Assembly (NCBI GenBank): GCA_963697565.1
Contig: CAVOOM010000006.1
Coordinates: 434,001-498,000, forward strand
Reading direction: 5' to 3'
From: CAWFSE01 sp963697565
Lineage (GTDB): Bacteria > Actinomycetota > Actinomycetes > CAVWCF01
DNA: 64,000 nt
A model generated the notes under the pieces. That model saw only the letters and a program-made list of their open reading frames with translations. It was not told the DNA's origin and did no database searches. A program made the position numbers and the translations under genes. Positions 10,885-18,447 of the stretch are shown here, in pieces. Positions within the stretch are counted from its first letter, which is position 1; each line of letters begins with the position of its first letter.

Positions 10885-11886
10885 TCAGCCGCGGCGGAAG
10901 AGCACGTCGGTGTCCCAGCGGGTGAAGCCCAGGGACTCGTACAGCGCCACGGCAGAGGTGTTGTCGGCGTCGACGTAGAGCAGCACCGCCGGCAGTCCCT
11001 CGGCGCGCAGGTGGCGCAGGCCCGCCAGCACCAGCGCCCGGCCGAGCCCCCGGCCGCGGGCCGCCGGGTCGACGCCGACGACGTACACCTCGCCGAGGGG
11101 GTCGTGCCCGTGCGGCCCGTGCCCGTCGTGGTCGTGCTGGCCCTGGGCGGGAGGCCGCTCCTGTAGGGCGTGGCCGTGCTCGTCGCGCTCGCCGCCGTGC
11201 ACCTTGGTCCAGTGGAAGCCGACCATCCGCCGCCCGCCGCCGGGGGCGTCCTCCTCGGCGATCAGGAAGCCGGCCGGGTCGAACCACGGCTCGGCCATCC
11301 GCAGCCGCAGGTCGCGCAGCGTCCAGGCGCCCTGCTCGGGGTGGTCGGCGAACGCGCGCGCGTTGAGCGCCACCCACTCGTCGTCGTCCGCTCCGGGGAC
11401 GAAGGCGCGCAGCACGACGCCGGGGGGCAGCACGGCCGGCGGGATGCGGCGCGTAGAGCGAGCGCCGCAGCTGCCACAGGACGCGGACGCGGTCGAAGCC
11501 GTGGTGGGCGGCCAGGCGGCCGGCCGCCGGGTGCTCGCCGTGCGCCCACAGCCGCAGCCGCCCGTCGGGGGTCTCGCGCAGCAGCTCGGCGACCAGCCGG
11601 CCGCCCACGCCGCCGCCGCGGTGGGCGGGGTCGACGACCAGCTCCGCGCTCGATCCCTCCACCGGGTCGGTCACGTCGAGGTGCGCGTACGCGGCGAGCG
11701 CGCCGTCGGACGTAGACGAGCACGTTGCGCACGTGGGCGTCGCCGCCGTGCCGCAGGTGCAGCGCGACGTGCTCGGACAGCGGGCGGACGCCGTCGGCCT
11801 CGGTGGCGCGCTCCACGAGCAGCGCGACCCGGCCGACCTCGTCCTCATCGAGGCGGCCGAGGCTCTCGACGCGGACGCTCGGTCAC
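10885..11886 (-). CDS. mshD: Mycothiol synthase MshD
   Basis: Acetyl-CoA:Cys-GlcN-Ins acetyltransferase, last step of mycothiol synthesis, built of two GNAT domains. The N-terminal copy reads AELVVDPAHRGGGVGGRLVA, the C-terminal copy VYVVGVDPAARGRGLGRALV and then YVDADNTSAVALYESLGFTR. Breaks occur near 11875, 11707 and 11450. GTG start at 11886, 31 bp after the GlnR-like gene, the same order as mycobacterial glnR-mshD. Oddity: an extra His/Asp-rich loop of about 30 residues (QHDHDGHGPHGHD) is inserted before the acetyl-CoA motif of the second GNAT domain. Confidence 0.9.
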
Positions 11887-11916
11887 CGTGGGCTCGGTCG
11901 GCGCGTCGGCCGCGGC

Positions 11917-12639
11917 TCAGCCGCGGGCGTCCGCGCGCTCCTCGGCGCGCTCGTCGCGCGCGGGCAGCACGAAGCGGTAGCCGACGTTGCGGACCGTGCC
12001 GATCGAGGCCTCGTGCTCGGCGCCGAGCTTGGCCCGCAGCCGTCGGACGTGGACGTCGACCGTGCGGGTGCCGCCGAAGTAGTCGTAGCCCCAGACCTCC
12101 TGCAGCAGCTGGGCCCGGGTGAAGACCCGCCCCGGGTGCTGGGCGAGGTACTTGAGCAGCTCGAACTCCTTGAACGTCAGGTCGAGCGACGCGGCCGCGG
12201 ACCCGTGCGGTGTAGGTGGCCTCGTCGATCGTGACGTCGCCGGAGCGGATCTCGTCGGGGGTGTCGAGGTCGCCGGCGCCGAAGGGCGTCGAGCCGCCCG
12301 GTCGCCAGCCGCAGCCGGGCCTCGACCTCGGCCGGCCCGGCGGTGTCGAGCAGCACGTCGTCGATGCCCCAGTCGGCGGTGACCGCGGCGAGCCCGCCCT
12401 CGGTCGTGACGAGCAGGACCGGGCAGTCGACGCCGGTGGCCCGGATCAGCCGGCACAGGCTGCGGACGTGCGGGCAGGTCGCGCCGGCCGTCGACGAGCA
12501 CGACATCGGCCGCAGGCGCGTCGATCAGCGCGGAGGCCTCGGCGGGGGCGACCCGGACCTGGTGGAGCAGCAGCCCCAGCGCGGGCAGCACCTCGGCGGA
12601 GGGCTGCAGCGCGTGCGTGAGCAGCAGCAGCTGGGCCAT
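11917..12639 (-). CDS. glnR: OmpR-type orphan response regulator, GlnR-like
   Basis: A receiver-like N-terminus (MAQLLLLTHALQPSAEVLPA, then AADVVLVDGRRDL) is followed by a winged helix: LDLTFKEFELLKYLAQHPGR, LLQEVWGYDYFGGTRTVDVH and GTVRNVGYRFV. No histidine kinase is adjacent. The position directly before mshD matches mycobacterial Rv0818 (GlnR), the nitrogen regulator, and that is the basis for the name. Three frame breaks (near 12480, 12300 and 12205) lie in the receiver and linker. A strong GGGAGG precedes the ATG at 12639, so this is a leadered gene. Divergent from the hydrolase at 12755. Confidence 0.8.
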   Translation of the reverse strand: MAQLLLLTHALQPSAEVLPALGLLLHQVRVAPAEASALIDAPAADVVLVDGRRDLPARPQPVPADPGHRRRLPGPARHDRGRARRGHRRLGHRRRAARHRRAGRGRGPAAAGDRAARRPSAPATSTPPTRSAPATSRSTRPPTPHGSAAASLDLTFKEFELLKYLAQHPGRVFTRAQLLQEVWGYDYFGGTRTVDVHVRRLRAKLGAEHEASIGTVRNVGYRFVLPARDERAEERADARG

Positions 12640-12754
12640 CGACGCCTCCCGCCTTGCGCTCGAAACAGGGCTCGGATCAGCACTCGGAACACGAGTGGGA
12701 TCCGCAGGGGCTTCGTCGCCCACGTCGGATCCCGCAACCGCGAGGATACCCGAC

Positions 12755-13537
12755 ATGAGCCGGCCCCTCCCGTCCGTCGTGGAGCAGCGGGTGCTGCTCG
12801 CCGCCGACGGCGTGCGCATCGCCGCCCGGCACCGTCCGGCCGGGCCCGCCGGCCGCCGGGATCTCGCGGTCGTGCTGGCTCACGGCTTCACCGGTTCGAT
12901 GGGGCACCCCGATGTGCGGCGGCTGGCCGAGGCGCTGGCCGAGCGGTCCGGGGTGGTGGCGCTCGACCTGCGAGGGCACGGGGCCTCGACGGGGGCGTCC
13001 ACGCTGGGGGACCGGGAGGTGCTGGATCTGGACGCGGCGGTCGCCTGGGCGCGGCTGCTCGGGTACGCCCGGGTGGCCACCCTCGGCTGCTCAATGGGCG
13101 GGACGGTGGTCGTCCGGCACGCCGCGTTGAGCGGAGGGGTGGAGGCGGTGGTCGCGGTGAGCGCCCCGTCGCGCTGGTGGTACCAGGGGACCCCGCCGAT
13201 GCGGCTGCTCCACCTCGTCGCGATGAGCCGTTCGGGGCGGCTGGCCGCGCAGGTGGCGCGGGGCACCCGGATCTCCGACCAGCCGTGGCCCCCGCGCCAC
13301 CACCCCGACCTGCCGTTGGAGCCGCGCGCGGCGGCCGCCCGCCTGGCGGTCCCGTTGCTCGTCGTGCACGGCGACGCCGACCCGTTCTTCCCCGTCGACC
13401 ACGGCCGGCAGCTGGCCGCGGGGCCGTCGGCCGAGCTCTGGGAGCTGCCCGGGTTCGGGCACGCGGAGGCGGCGCTGACCCCGGAGGTCGTCACGCGGAT
13501 CGCCGACTGGATCAGCGCGGCAGCTCCGCCGGCCTGA
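12755..13537 (+). CDS. Alpha/beta hydrolase
   Basis: Single alpha/beta hydrolase fold of 260 residues. The oxyanion segment is VVLAHGFTGSMGHPDVRRL, the nucleophile elbow GCSMGG, the acid is probably in LLVVHGDADPFFPVDH and the histidine in PGFGHAEAAL. No signal peptide. The substrate cannot be told from sequence; esterase or thioesterase-like is likely. Unbroken frame. Its 3' end overlaps the convergent thpR gene by 26 bp. Confidence 0.85.
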   Translation: MSRPLPSVVEQRVLLAADGVRIAARHRPAGPAGRRDLAVVLAHGFTGSMGHPDVRRLAEALAERSGVVALDLRGHGASTGASTLGDREVLDLDAAVAWARLLGYARVATLGCSMGGTVVVRHAALSGGVEAVVAVSAPSRWWYQGTPPMRLLHLVAMSRSGRLAAQVARGTRISDQPWPPRHHPDLPLEPRAAAARLAVPLLVVHGDADPFFPVDHGRQLAAGPSAELWELPGFGHAEAALTPEVVTRIADWISAAAPPA

Positions 13538-14087
13538 CCGCCCCGCCCAGCGGCCAGGCCGCGACCTGCTCGTAGCGGGGCTGCGGGCCTGGGTACGAGC
13601 GGACCAGCCGCAGGGCCTCGACGGTGAAGGCCGGGCCGGCGTACGCGCCGAGCCGATCGCGGGTGGCGTTCAGCGCGGCCGCCGCCGGCTGGCGGCTGCG
13701 GGCCACCGTGAGGTGCGGTCGGTAGGGCCGCCGCTCGACGGCGACGCCCGCGGCGCGCACCGCCCGGCGGGCCGCCCGGGCCAGCCGGTCCAGGTCGGCG
13801 AGGTCGCCGGCCAGGCCGATCCAGAGGACCCCGGGGAACGCCCCGGAGCCGCGCAGGCTCAGGGCCAGCGGCGGCCAGGCGGCGGCGACCGGCCCGACCC
13901 CGGCGGCCAGCCGCTCCACCCGAGAGTCGTCCACCTCGCCGAGGAAGACCAGCGTGAGGTGCCACCGCTCCGGGGGGATCCACCGGAGGGGATCGCCCGA
14001 CGCGTTGCGGCCCCGGGCCTCGGCCAGCGCCGCGGCGAGGTGGTCGAGGGCCGCCGGCGGGGGCGCCACGGCGACGAAGAGCCGCAT
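13512..14087 (-). CDS. thpR: RNA 2',3'-cyclic phosphodiesterase (2H family, ThpR/LigT)
   Basis: Two-histidine phosphodiesterase of 191 residues. Both catalytic HxTL/V motifs are present: ERWHLTLVFLGEV and RPYRPHLTVARSR. Begins MRLFVAVAPPPAALDHLA, the usual start of the family. A minus-strand -10 box TACCGT (14095-14100) lies 7 nt before the ATG, implying a leaderless mRNA. The family opens 2',3'-cyclic RNA ends or ligates tRNA halves in vitro; the in vivo role is uncertain. Confidence 0.88.
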   Translation of the reverse strand: MRLFVAVAPPPAALDHLAAALAEARGRNASGDPLRWIPPERWHLTLVFLGEVDDSRVERLAAGVGPVAAAWPPLALSLRGSGAFPGVLWIGLAGDLADLDRLARAARRAVRAAGVAVERRPYRPHLTVARSRQPAAAALNATRDRLGAYAGPAFTVEALRLVRSYPGPQPRYEQVAAWPLGGAVRPAELPR

Positions 14088-14150
14088 GGTGCGGACGGTA
14101 GTGCCCGCACGCGTGCGGCGCGGCGCCCCGCGGTCCTCCACACTGGGCGC

Positions 14151-14447
14151 GTGAGCGACGTGGCGGATCCGACGGTCGATCCCGCGGCGGCCCCCGGCCG
14201 GGTGACCGTGCGCTACTGGGCCGCGGCCCGGGCGGCGGCCGGCGTGGAGGCCGACGAGGTGCCCGCCGCCACCCTCGCCGAGGCGGTGGCCGCCGTCAGC
14301 GCGCTGCGCGGCGCCGCCCTGGCCCGGGTGCTCGCCGCGTGCTCGTACCTCGTCGACTCGGCCCCGGCCGGGCGGCGGCCGCCCGAGGAGGTCGCGCTGC
14401 CGCCGGGCGCGGTCGTCGAGGCGCTGCCGCCCTTCGCCGGCGGCTGA
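14151..14447 (+). CDS. MoaD/ThiS-like ubiquitin-fold sulfur carrier
   Basis: A 98-residue beta-grasp protein with core GRVTVRYWAAARAAAGVEAD and the diagnostic C-terminal Gly-Gly (PPFAGG), the site adenylated and converted to a thiocarboxylate in this family. GTG start; the weak -10 CACACT lies 6 nt upstream. It sits beside a thioredoxin-like gene and the sulfur operon at 15-17 kb. It may serve molybdopterin or another sulfur-transfer pathway; no partner enzyme is adjacent. Confidence 0.8.
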   Translation: MSDVADPTVDPAAAPGRVTVRYWAAARAAAGVEADEVPAATLAEAVAAVSALRGAALARVLAACSYLVDSAPAGRRPPEEVALPPGAVVEALPPFAGG

Positions 14448-14523
14448 CCGCCTCGTCCGTCGGGCGGGGCCGCCGGGTGCGTGGGGCGGGAATCGCCGGG
14501 CGGGCCGTACCGTTGCATGCCCT

Positions 14524-14967
14524 ATGGATCCGCTCGGCCTCGCCCTGCTCGCCGCCGCCCTCGTGGGCGCGGCCGCCTTCGGGCTGTGGCGCCGCCAGAC
14601 GGACGGCCGGCTGCGGACCGCGCCAGCCGCCGGGGCGAACGCCGGAGAGGCGGCCTCGGCGGCGCTCACCGCCGAGGACCTCGGAGCCGCGCTGGGCCCG
14701 CGCGCCACCCTCGTTCAGTTCTCGACCGCCTTCTGCCAGCCCTGCCGGGCGACCCGCCAGATCCTGGACGAGGTGAGCGGGATGGTCGACGGCGTCGCGC
14801 ACGTCGAGATCGACGCCGAGTCCCGCCTCGACCTGGTGCGCCGCCTCGACGTCACCCGTACGCCGACGGTGCTCGTCCTCGACCCGCGGGGGCGGATCAC
14901 CCGCCGCGCCTCCGGGGCGCCCCGCAAGGCCGACGTGATCGCGGCGCTCGGAGACGTGCCCGCGTGA
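14524..14967 (+). CDS. Membrane-anchored thioredoxin-like protein
   Basis: One N-terminal membrane segment (LALLAAALVGAAAFGLW) followed by a thioredoxin fold with active site FCQPCRAT and the cis-proline loop VTRTPTVLVLD. 147 residues, unbroken. Orientation of the thioredoxin domain is unclear from sequence alone. The position ahead of the sulfurtransferase genes matches mycobacterial thiX-cysA2-sseC2. The -10 TACCGT (14508-14513) is 10 nt before the ATG. Confidence 0.82.
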   Translation: MDPLGLALLAAALVGAAAFGLWRRQTDGRLRTAPAAGANAGEAASAALTAEDLGAALGPRATLVQFSTAFCQPCRATRQILDEVSGMVDGVAHVEIDAESRLDLVRRLDVTRTPTVLVLDPRGRITRRASGAPRKADVIAALGDVPA

Positions 14968-15024
14968 TCGGCGGCGCGGAGCCGTTCAGAAGGCGAGACG
15001 CATGTCTCACCATGTGGATGGTGG

Positions 15025-15053
15025 GTGACACCCGGCCCCGCGGTCCCTACCCT
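15025..15053 (+). promoter_or_regulatory. Promoter of the cysteine leader peptide and sulfur operon
   Basis: A -35 like GTGACA (15025-15030) and a -10 TACCCT (15048-15053) are separated by 17 bp. The -10 ends 7 nt before the ATG of the leader peptide at 15061, so the transcript should begin at or next to that ATG. Confidence 0.7.
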
Positions 15054-15060
15054 TCGGCGC

Positions 15061-15144
15061 ATGCCCCAGCAGGTGAGCCTCACCAAACGGCGCGCGGTCG
15101 ACCTGTGCCGCGTGGCCACCTGCTTGTGTTGCGACCTGCCCTGA
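15061..15144 (+). CDS. Cysteine-rich leader peptide (putative cysteine attenuator)
   Basis: A 27-residue ORF containing KRRAVDLCRVATCLCC and ending DLP. It has four Cys codons, three of them in a CLCC tail. Short leaderless peptides of the form R-x-V-D-L-C-R-x-x-x-C-x-C are known upstream of sulfur genes in actinobacteria, where scarcity of cysteinyl-tRNA stalls the ribosome and permits expression downstream. The next gene starts 112 nt later and the operon encodes sulfur-handling proteins. Too short for routine gene finders. Confidence 0.8.
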   Translation: MPQQVSLTKRRAVDLCRVATCLCCDLP

Positions 15145-15256
15145 CGGACGACGTCCGCAGCGAGCCTCGGCCCTTGGCGGCCTGAGCCAGCCCACGTCGT
15201 CCTGACGCACCCGCGTCCCCCGCGTTCCCTCCCCACGCGACGTCAGGAGCACCGCC
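15145..15256 (+). promoter_or_regulatory. Leader-to-operon region, candidate attenuator
   Basis: Between the leader-peptide stop and DUF4395, complementary segments can pair: ggacgacgt (15147-15155) with acgtcgtcc (15192-15200), and ctgacg near 15200 with cgtcag near 15240. They share bases and could be alternative structures. No U-run follows, so rho-dependent or translational control is more likely than an intrinsic terminator. A caggag ribosome site precedes the GTG at 15257. Confidence 0.45.
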
Positions 15257-15748
15257 GTGAGCAGCGTTTCCACCCCCTCCGGTTCCCGCACCACCCCGCC
15301 CCCCGCCGGCCTCGACCCGCGCGGCCCGCGCTTCGGCGCGGCGATCACCACGGTCGTGCTGGCCGCCGTCCTGCTGACCGGCTCGGTGTGGCTGCTGGCC
15401 GCCCAGGCCGCGGTCTTCGCCCTCGGCGCCTTCGCCGGGCCGGGCGCGCAGCCGTACGGCGTGGTCTTCCGCCGGCTGGTCCGTCCCCGCCTCGGCCCGC
15501 CCGCCCACCTCGAGGACCCGCGGCCCCCGCGGTTCGCCCAGGCCGTGGGGCTCGGCTTCGCGCTGGCCGGCCTGGCCGGCTACGCGGCCGGGATCGCGGC
15601 CCTCGGCGGCGCCGCCGTCGCGCTGGCGCTGGCGGCGGCCTTCCTGAACGCGGCCTTCGGCTTCTGCCTCGGCTGCGAGATGTACCTCCTCGGCAAGCGG
15701 GTGCTCGCCCGCGGGGCCGCCGAGCCGCGGCTCGCCGTCGCCGACTGA
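15257..15748 (+). CDS. DUF4395 membrane protein
   Basis: A 163-residue protein with about four membrane segments. The N-terminal cytoplasmic part reads LDPRGPRFGAAITTVVLAAV; the last membrane segment carries the paired cysteines FGFCLGCEMYLLGKR typical of the family. DUF4395 proteins are regularly encoded with rhodaneses and thioredoxins, and here it heads the operon controlled by the cysteine leader. Function unproven; thiol or sulfane-sulfur transfer across the membrane is an inference. Confidence 0.82.
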   Translation: MSSVSTPSGSRTTPPPAGLDPRGPRFGAAITTVVLAAVLLTGSVWLLAAQAAVFALGAFAGPGAQPYGVVFRRLVRPRLGPPAHLEDPRPPRFAQAVGLGFALAGLAGYAAGIAALGGAAVALALAAAFLNAAFGFCLGCEMYLLGKRVLARGAAEPRLAVAD

Positions 15749-15799
15749 CCGCCCACCCCTGCGCCAACCCCCAAGCCAACCCTGAGAGGAACCACCCCC

Positions 15800-16663
15800 A
15801 TGAGCCGCAGCGACGTCCTCGTTGACGCCGACTGGGTCGAGGCCCACCTCGACGACCCGACCGTGGTGCTGGTCGAGGTCGACGAGGACGTCTCGGCGTA
15901 CGACACCAACCACATCCGCGGCGCCGTCCGCATCGACTGGCGCGACGACCTGCAGGACCCGGTCCGCCGCGACTTCGTCAACCAGCAGCAGTTCGAGGCG
16001 CTGCTCTCCCGCAAGGGCATCGGCAACGACGACACCGTCGTGCTCTACGGCGGCAACAACAACTGGTTCGCCTCCTACGCGTACTGGTACTTCACCCTGT
16101 ACGGCCACCGCGACGTCCGGCTGCTCGACGGCGGCCGCAAGAAGTGGGAGCTCGACGGCCGCGCCCTGGTGGCCGAGGTCGTCGAGCGGCCCGCCACGTC
16201 GTACGCCGCCCAGCCGCAGGACGCCTCGATCCGCGCCTTCCGCGACGACGTCACCGCGGCCATCGGCTCGCTGAACCTCGTCGACGTCCGCTCGCCCGAC
16301 GAGTACGCCGGACGGCTGCTCGCGCCGGCCCACCTCCCGCAGGAGCAGTCGCAGCGGGCCGGCCACGTGCCGACCGCGCTGAACGTGCCCTGGAGCAAGG
16401 CCGCCAACGACGACGGCACCTTCAAGGCCAACGAGGAGCTGCTCGCCCTCTACGGCGGCGCCGGCCTCGACTTCGGCAAGGACACCATCGCGTACTGCCG
16501 GATCGGCGAGCGCTCGGCGCACACCTGGTTCGTGCTGCACGAGCTGCTCGACCAGCCGAACGTGCGCAACTACGACGGCTCGTGGACGGAGTACGGCTCC
16601 CTCGTCGGCGTGCCGGTCCAGCTCGGGGACGCGCCGGGCGCGCCCGAGGGAGGGCAGGCCTGA
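15800..16663 (+). CDS. Tandem-rhodanese sulfurtransferase (CysA2/SseA type)
   Basis: Two rhodanese domains in 287 residues. The inactive N-terminal domain contains IRGAVRIDWRDDLQDPVRRD; the C-terminal domain carries the active-site loop YCRIGERSAHTWFVL with the catalytic Cys. The CRIGER loop is the thiosulfate:cyanide sulfurtransferase type. The downstream DUF1416 start overlaps its stop (TGATG). This pairing equals mycobacterial cysA2-sseC2. Confidence 0.93.
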   Translation: MSRSDVLVDADWVEAHLDDPTVVLVEVDEDVSAYDTNHIRGAVRIDWRDDLQDPVRRDFVNQQQFEALLSRKGIGNDDTVVLYGGNNNWFASYAYWYFTLYGHRDVRLLDGGRKKWELDGRALVAEVVERPATSYAAQPQDASIRAFRDDVTAAIGSLNLVDVRSPDEYAGRLLAPAHLPQEQSQRAGHVPTALNVPWSKAANDDGTFKANEELLALYGGAGLDFGKDTIAYCRIGERSAHTWFVLHELLDQPNVRNYDGSWTEYGSLVGVPVQLGDAPGAPEGGQA

Positions 16664-16961
16664 TGTGCGGGGCGACCACCGGCGGGCTCGACGTGGAGGG
16701 GATTGACGTGGCCAAGGAATCCGTGATCCAGGGCGTGGTGTCGCGCGGCGGCGAGCCGGTGGGCGGCGCGTACGTCCGGCTGCTCGACGGCGGCGGGGAG
16801 TTCACCGCGGAGGTGCCCACGAGCGCGACCGGTCACTTCCGGTTCTTCGCCGCGCCGGGCCAGTGGACGCTGCGCACGCTCGCGCCGGGGGCCACGGTCG
16901 ACCGCCAGGTGGTCGCCGTCCTCGGCGGCGTCGCCGAGGTCTCCGTCGAGCTGCCCGCTGA
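16663..16961 (+). CDS. DUF1416 protein (SseC-like)
   Basis: About 99 residues: MCGATTGGLDVEGIDVAKES, then a small beta-sandwich with VGGAYVRLLDGGGEFTAEVP and FRFFAAPGQWTLRTLAPG. Closely resembles mycobacterial SseC1/SseC2, found after cysA-type rhodaneses. The frame runs on past the expected end; a one-base loss near 16957 would restore a TGA at 16959-16961, giving the usual length and a VELPA end. Function unknown, linked to sulfur metabolism by context. Confidence 0.8.
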
Positions 16962-16977
16962 CTTGTGCCCGCCTGAC

Positions 16978-17394
16978 TCAGTAGACGAGCGCCCGGGTCG
17001 CGGGGGCCAGGACTTCTTCGACGAAGGCCGCCGCCCCCGCGATCCGGACGCCCTCGAGCAGGTCGCCGACGTCGAGGGAGCGCCGGGCGGCGCACTGCGT
17101 GCAGACGGTGACGCGGCCCGCGGCCAGCACGGCGGCCAGCAGGGCGTCGAGCGGGGCGGCGTGCGGCAGCGCGAACTCCGCCGCCCGTCCGGGCACGGCG
17201 AGCCAGGTCGCCTCGCCGGTGAGCCACAGCGAGACCTCGGCCCCGGCCGCCACCGCCGTCGCGGCGACCGTGAACGCCTGGGCGCACCGCTCGGGGTCGT
17301 CGGCGCCCGCGGTGGCCTTCACCACCAACCGGACCCCCGGCCCGCCGAAGGCCGGCTGGCTCGCCTGCTGCGCCTCGCTCTGCTGCCCGGACAT
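16978..17394 (-). CDS. DsrE/DsrF-like protein
   Basis: 138 residues with the DsrE fold: VRLVVKATAGADDPERCAQA, then VAAGAEVSLWLTGEATWLAV and a cysteine pair in VTVCTQCAARR. Family members carry sulfur on a cysteine or act as small peroxiredoxin-like proteins. Convergent with the DUF1416 gene. The minus-strand -10 TAGCCT (17402-17407) is 7 nt before the ATG at 17394, so the message is probably leaderless. Confidence 0.8.
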   Translation of the reverse strand: MSGQQSEAQQASQPAFGGPGVRLVVKATAGADDPERCAQAFTVAATAVAAGAEVSLWLTGEATWLAVPGRAAEFALPHAAPLDALLAAVLAAGRVTVCTQCAARRSLDVGDLLEGVRIAGAAAFVEEVLAPATRALVY

Positions 17395-17401
17395 GGGCCG
17401 A

Positions 17402-17411
17402 AGGCTAGACT
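17402..17411. promoter_or_regulatory. Back-to-back divergent promoters with overlapping -10 boxes
   Basis: The ten bases aggctagact contain a minus-strand -10 (TAGCCT, 17402-17407) for the DsrE gene and a plus-strand -10 (TAGACT, 17406-17411) for the small membrane protein. They share the T and A at 17406-17407. Each lies 6-7 nt from its start codon, so polymerase can occupy only one at a time. Confidence 0.6.
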
Positions 17412-17417
17412 CGCCCC

Positions 17418-17520
17418 GTGGTCGAGACTCTTCTACACCTCTCTGCTCGTGCTGGTCGCCGTGTTCATCACATGGTTCGCCGGCTTCGTCGTCTACCGGC
17501 TGTACAAGGGCCAGGACTGA
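17418..17520 (+). CDS. Very small single-pass membrane protein
   Basis: After removing one extra base near 17424, GTG GTC is followed by RLFYTSLLVLVAVFITWFAG and FVVYRLYKGQD, about 33 residues with one membrane helix. The uncorrected frame has no such hydrophobic pattern, so the insertion is likely. The stop is followed after 2 bp by the nitrobindin-like gene. Function unknown. Confidence 0.6.
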
Positions 17521-17522
17521 CG

Positions 17523-18015
17523 GTGGAGCTGTCGACCGACCTGCCCACCGAGCTGGTGCCGATCGCGTTCCTGCTCGGGACGTGGCAGGGCGCCGGCGTG
17601 GGCGGCTACCCGACGGTGGAGGAGTTCCACTTCGGCCAGGAGATGACGTTCTCCTACGACGGCCGGCCGTTCATCGCGTACTCCAGCCGGTCCTGGCTGC
17701 TCGATGACGCCGGCCAGCAGGTCCGCCCGCTGGCCATCCGAGAGCGGCTACTGGCGCCCGCAGCCCGAAGGCGGCCTCGAGGTGCTGCTGGCCCACCCGA
17801 GCGGGATCGCCGAGATCTACGTGGGCGAGGCCGTCGGGGCCAAGGTCGAGCTGCGCACCGACGTGGTCGCGCGCACCCAGACCGCCAAGGCCTACACCGC
17901 GGGCCACCGCCTGTACGGGCTGGTCGAGGGCGACCTGCTGTGGGCGTTCGACATGGCCGCCGTCGGCAAGGCGATCCAGCCGCACCTGTCGGCCCGGCTC
18001 AAGCGCATCGGCTGA
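17523..18015 (+). CDS. Nitrobindin-like heme-binding domain protein (FABP family, DUF1794)
   Basis: About 163 residues forming a 10-strand barrel of the Rv0813c/nitrobindin type. Starts ELVPIAFLLGTWQGAGVGGY with the family motif GTWxGxG; the C-terminal part reads AGHRLYGLVEGDLLWAFDMA with the likely proximal His, and ends LSARLKRIG. One inserted base near 17743 breaks the frame (atc c gag agc ggc tac). Role probably heme or NO handling by family analogy. Confidence 0.83.
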
Positions 18016-18019
18016 CCTG

Positions 18020-18441
18020 ATGGCCGAGCCGGGGCTGCGCGACGAGCTGCGCGCACGCGGGCTCCGGTTGACGCCGCAGCGCCAGCTGGTGCTCGAGGCG
18101 GTGCACGGGCTCGGGCACGCCACGCCCGACGAGGTCGCTCGCCGAGGTGCGCCGCACGGCCTCCGGCGGTCAACGTCTCCACGGTCTACCGCACGCTGGA
18201 CCTGCTCGAGGAGCTCGGGCTGGTGACGCACACCCACCTCGGGCACGGCTCCCCGACCTACCACCCGGCGGAGGCCGCCGGGCACCTGCACCTGGTGTGC
18301 CGCGAGTGCGGCTCGATCAGTGAGGCCGACCCGGAGGTCGCCGCCCCGCTGGTCGCCCGGCTCGAGGAGCGGCACGGGTTCGCCACCGACGTCCGGCACT
18401 TGCCATCTTCGGCCGCTGCGCCGCGGTGCGCCACCCCGTGA
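18020..18441 (+). CDS. Fur-family metal-dependent repressor
   Basis: DNA-binding domain GLRLTPQRQLVLEAVHGLGH and NVSTVYRTLDLLEELGLVTH; metal and dimerisation part HLHLVCRECGSISEADPEVA. With two compensating one-base errors near 18403 and 18428 the tail becomes AIFGRCAACATP, the second structural-zinc CxxC usual in the family. Another break near 18140. Metal specificity (iron, zinc, peroxide sensing) cannot be decided. It starts 5 bp after the nitrobindin-like gene, so the two are co-transcribed. Confidence 0.87.
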
Positions 18442-18447
18442 CCCGCC

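Noticed and set aside
17418..18020. A single long protein from GTG 17418 through the nitrobindin-like gene
   Set aside because: This frame loses the membrane helix of the small protein and the C-terminal half of the nitrobindin domain; two genes with one insertion each explain the motifs better.
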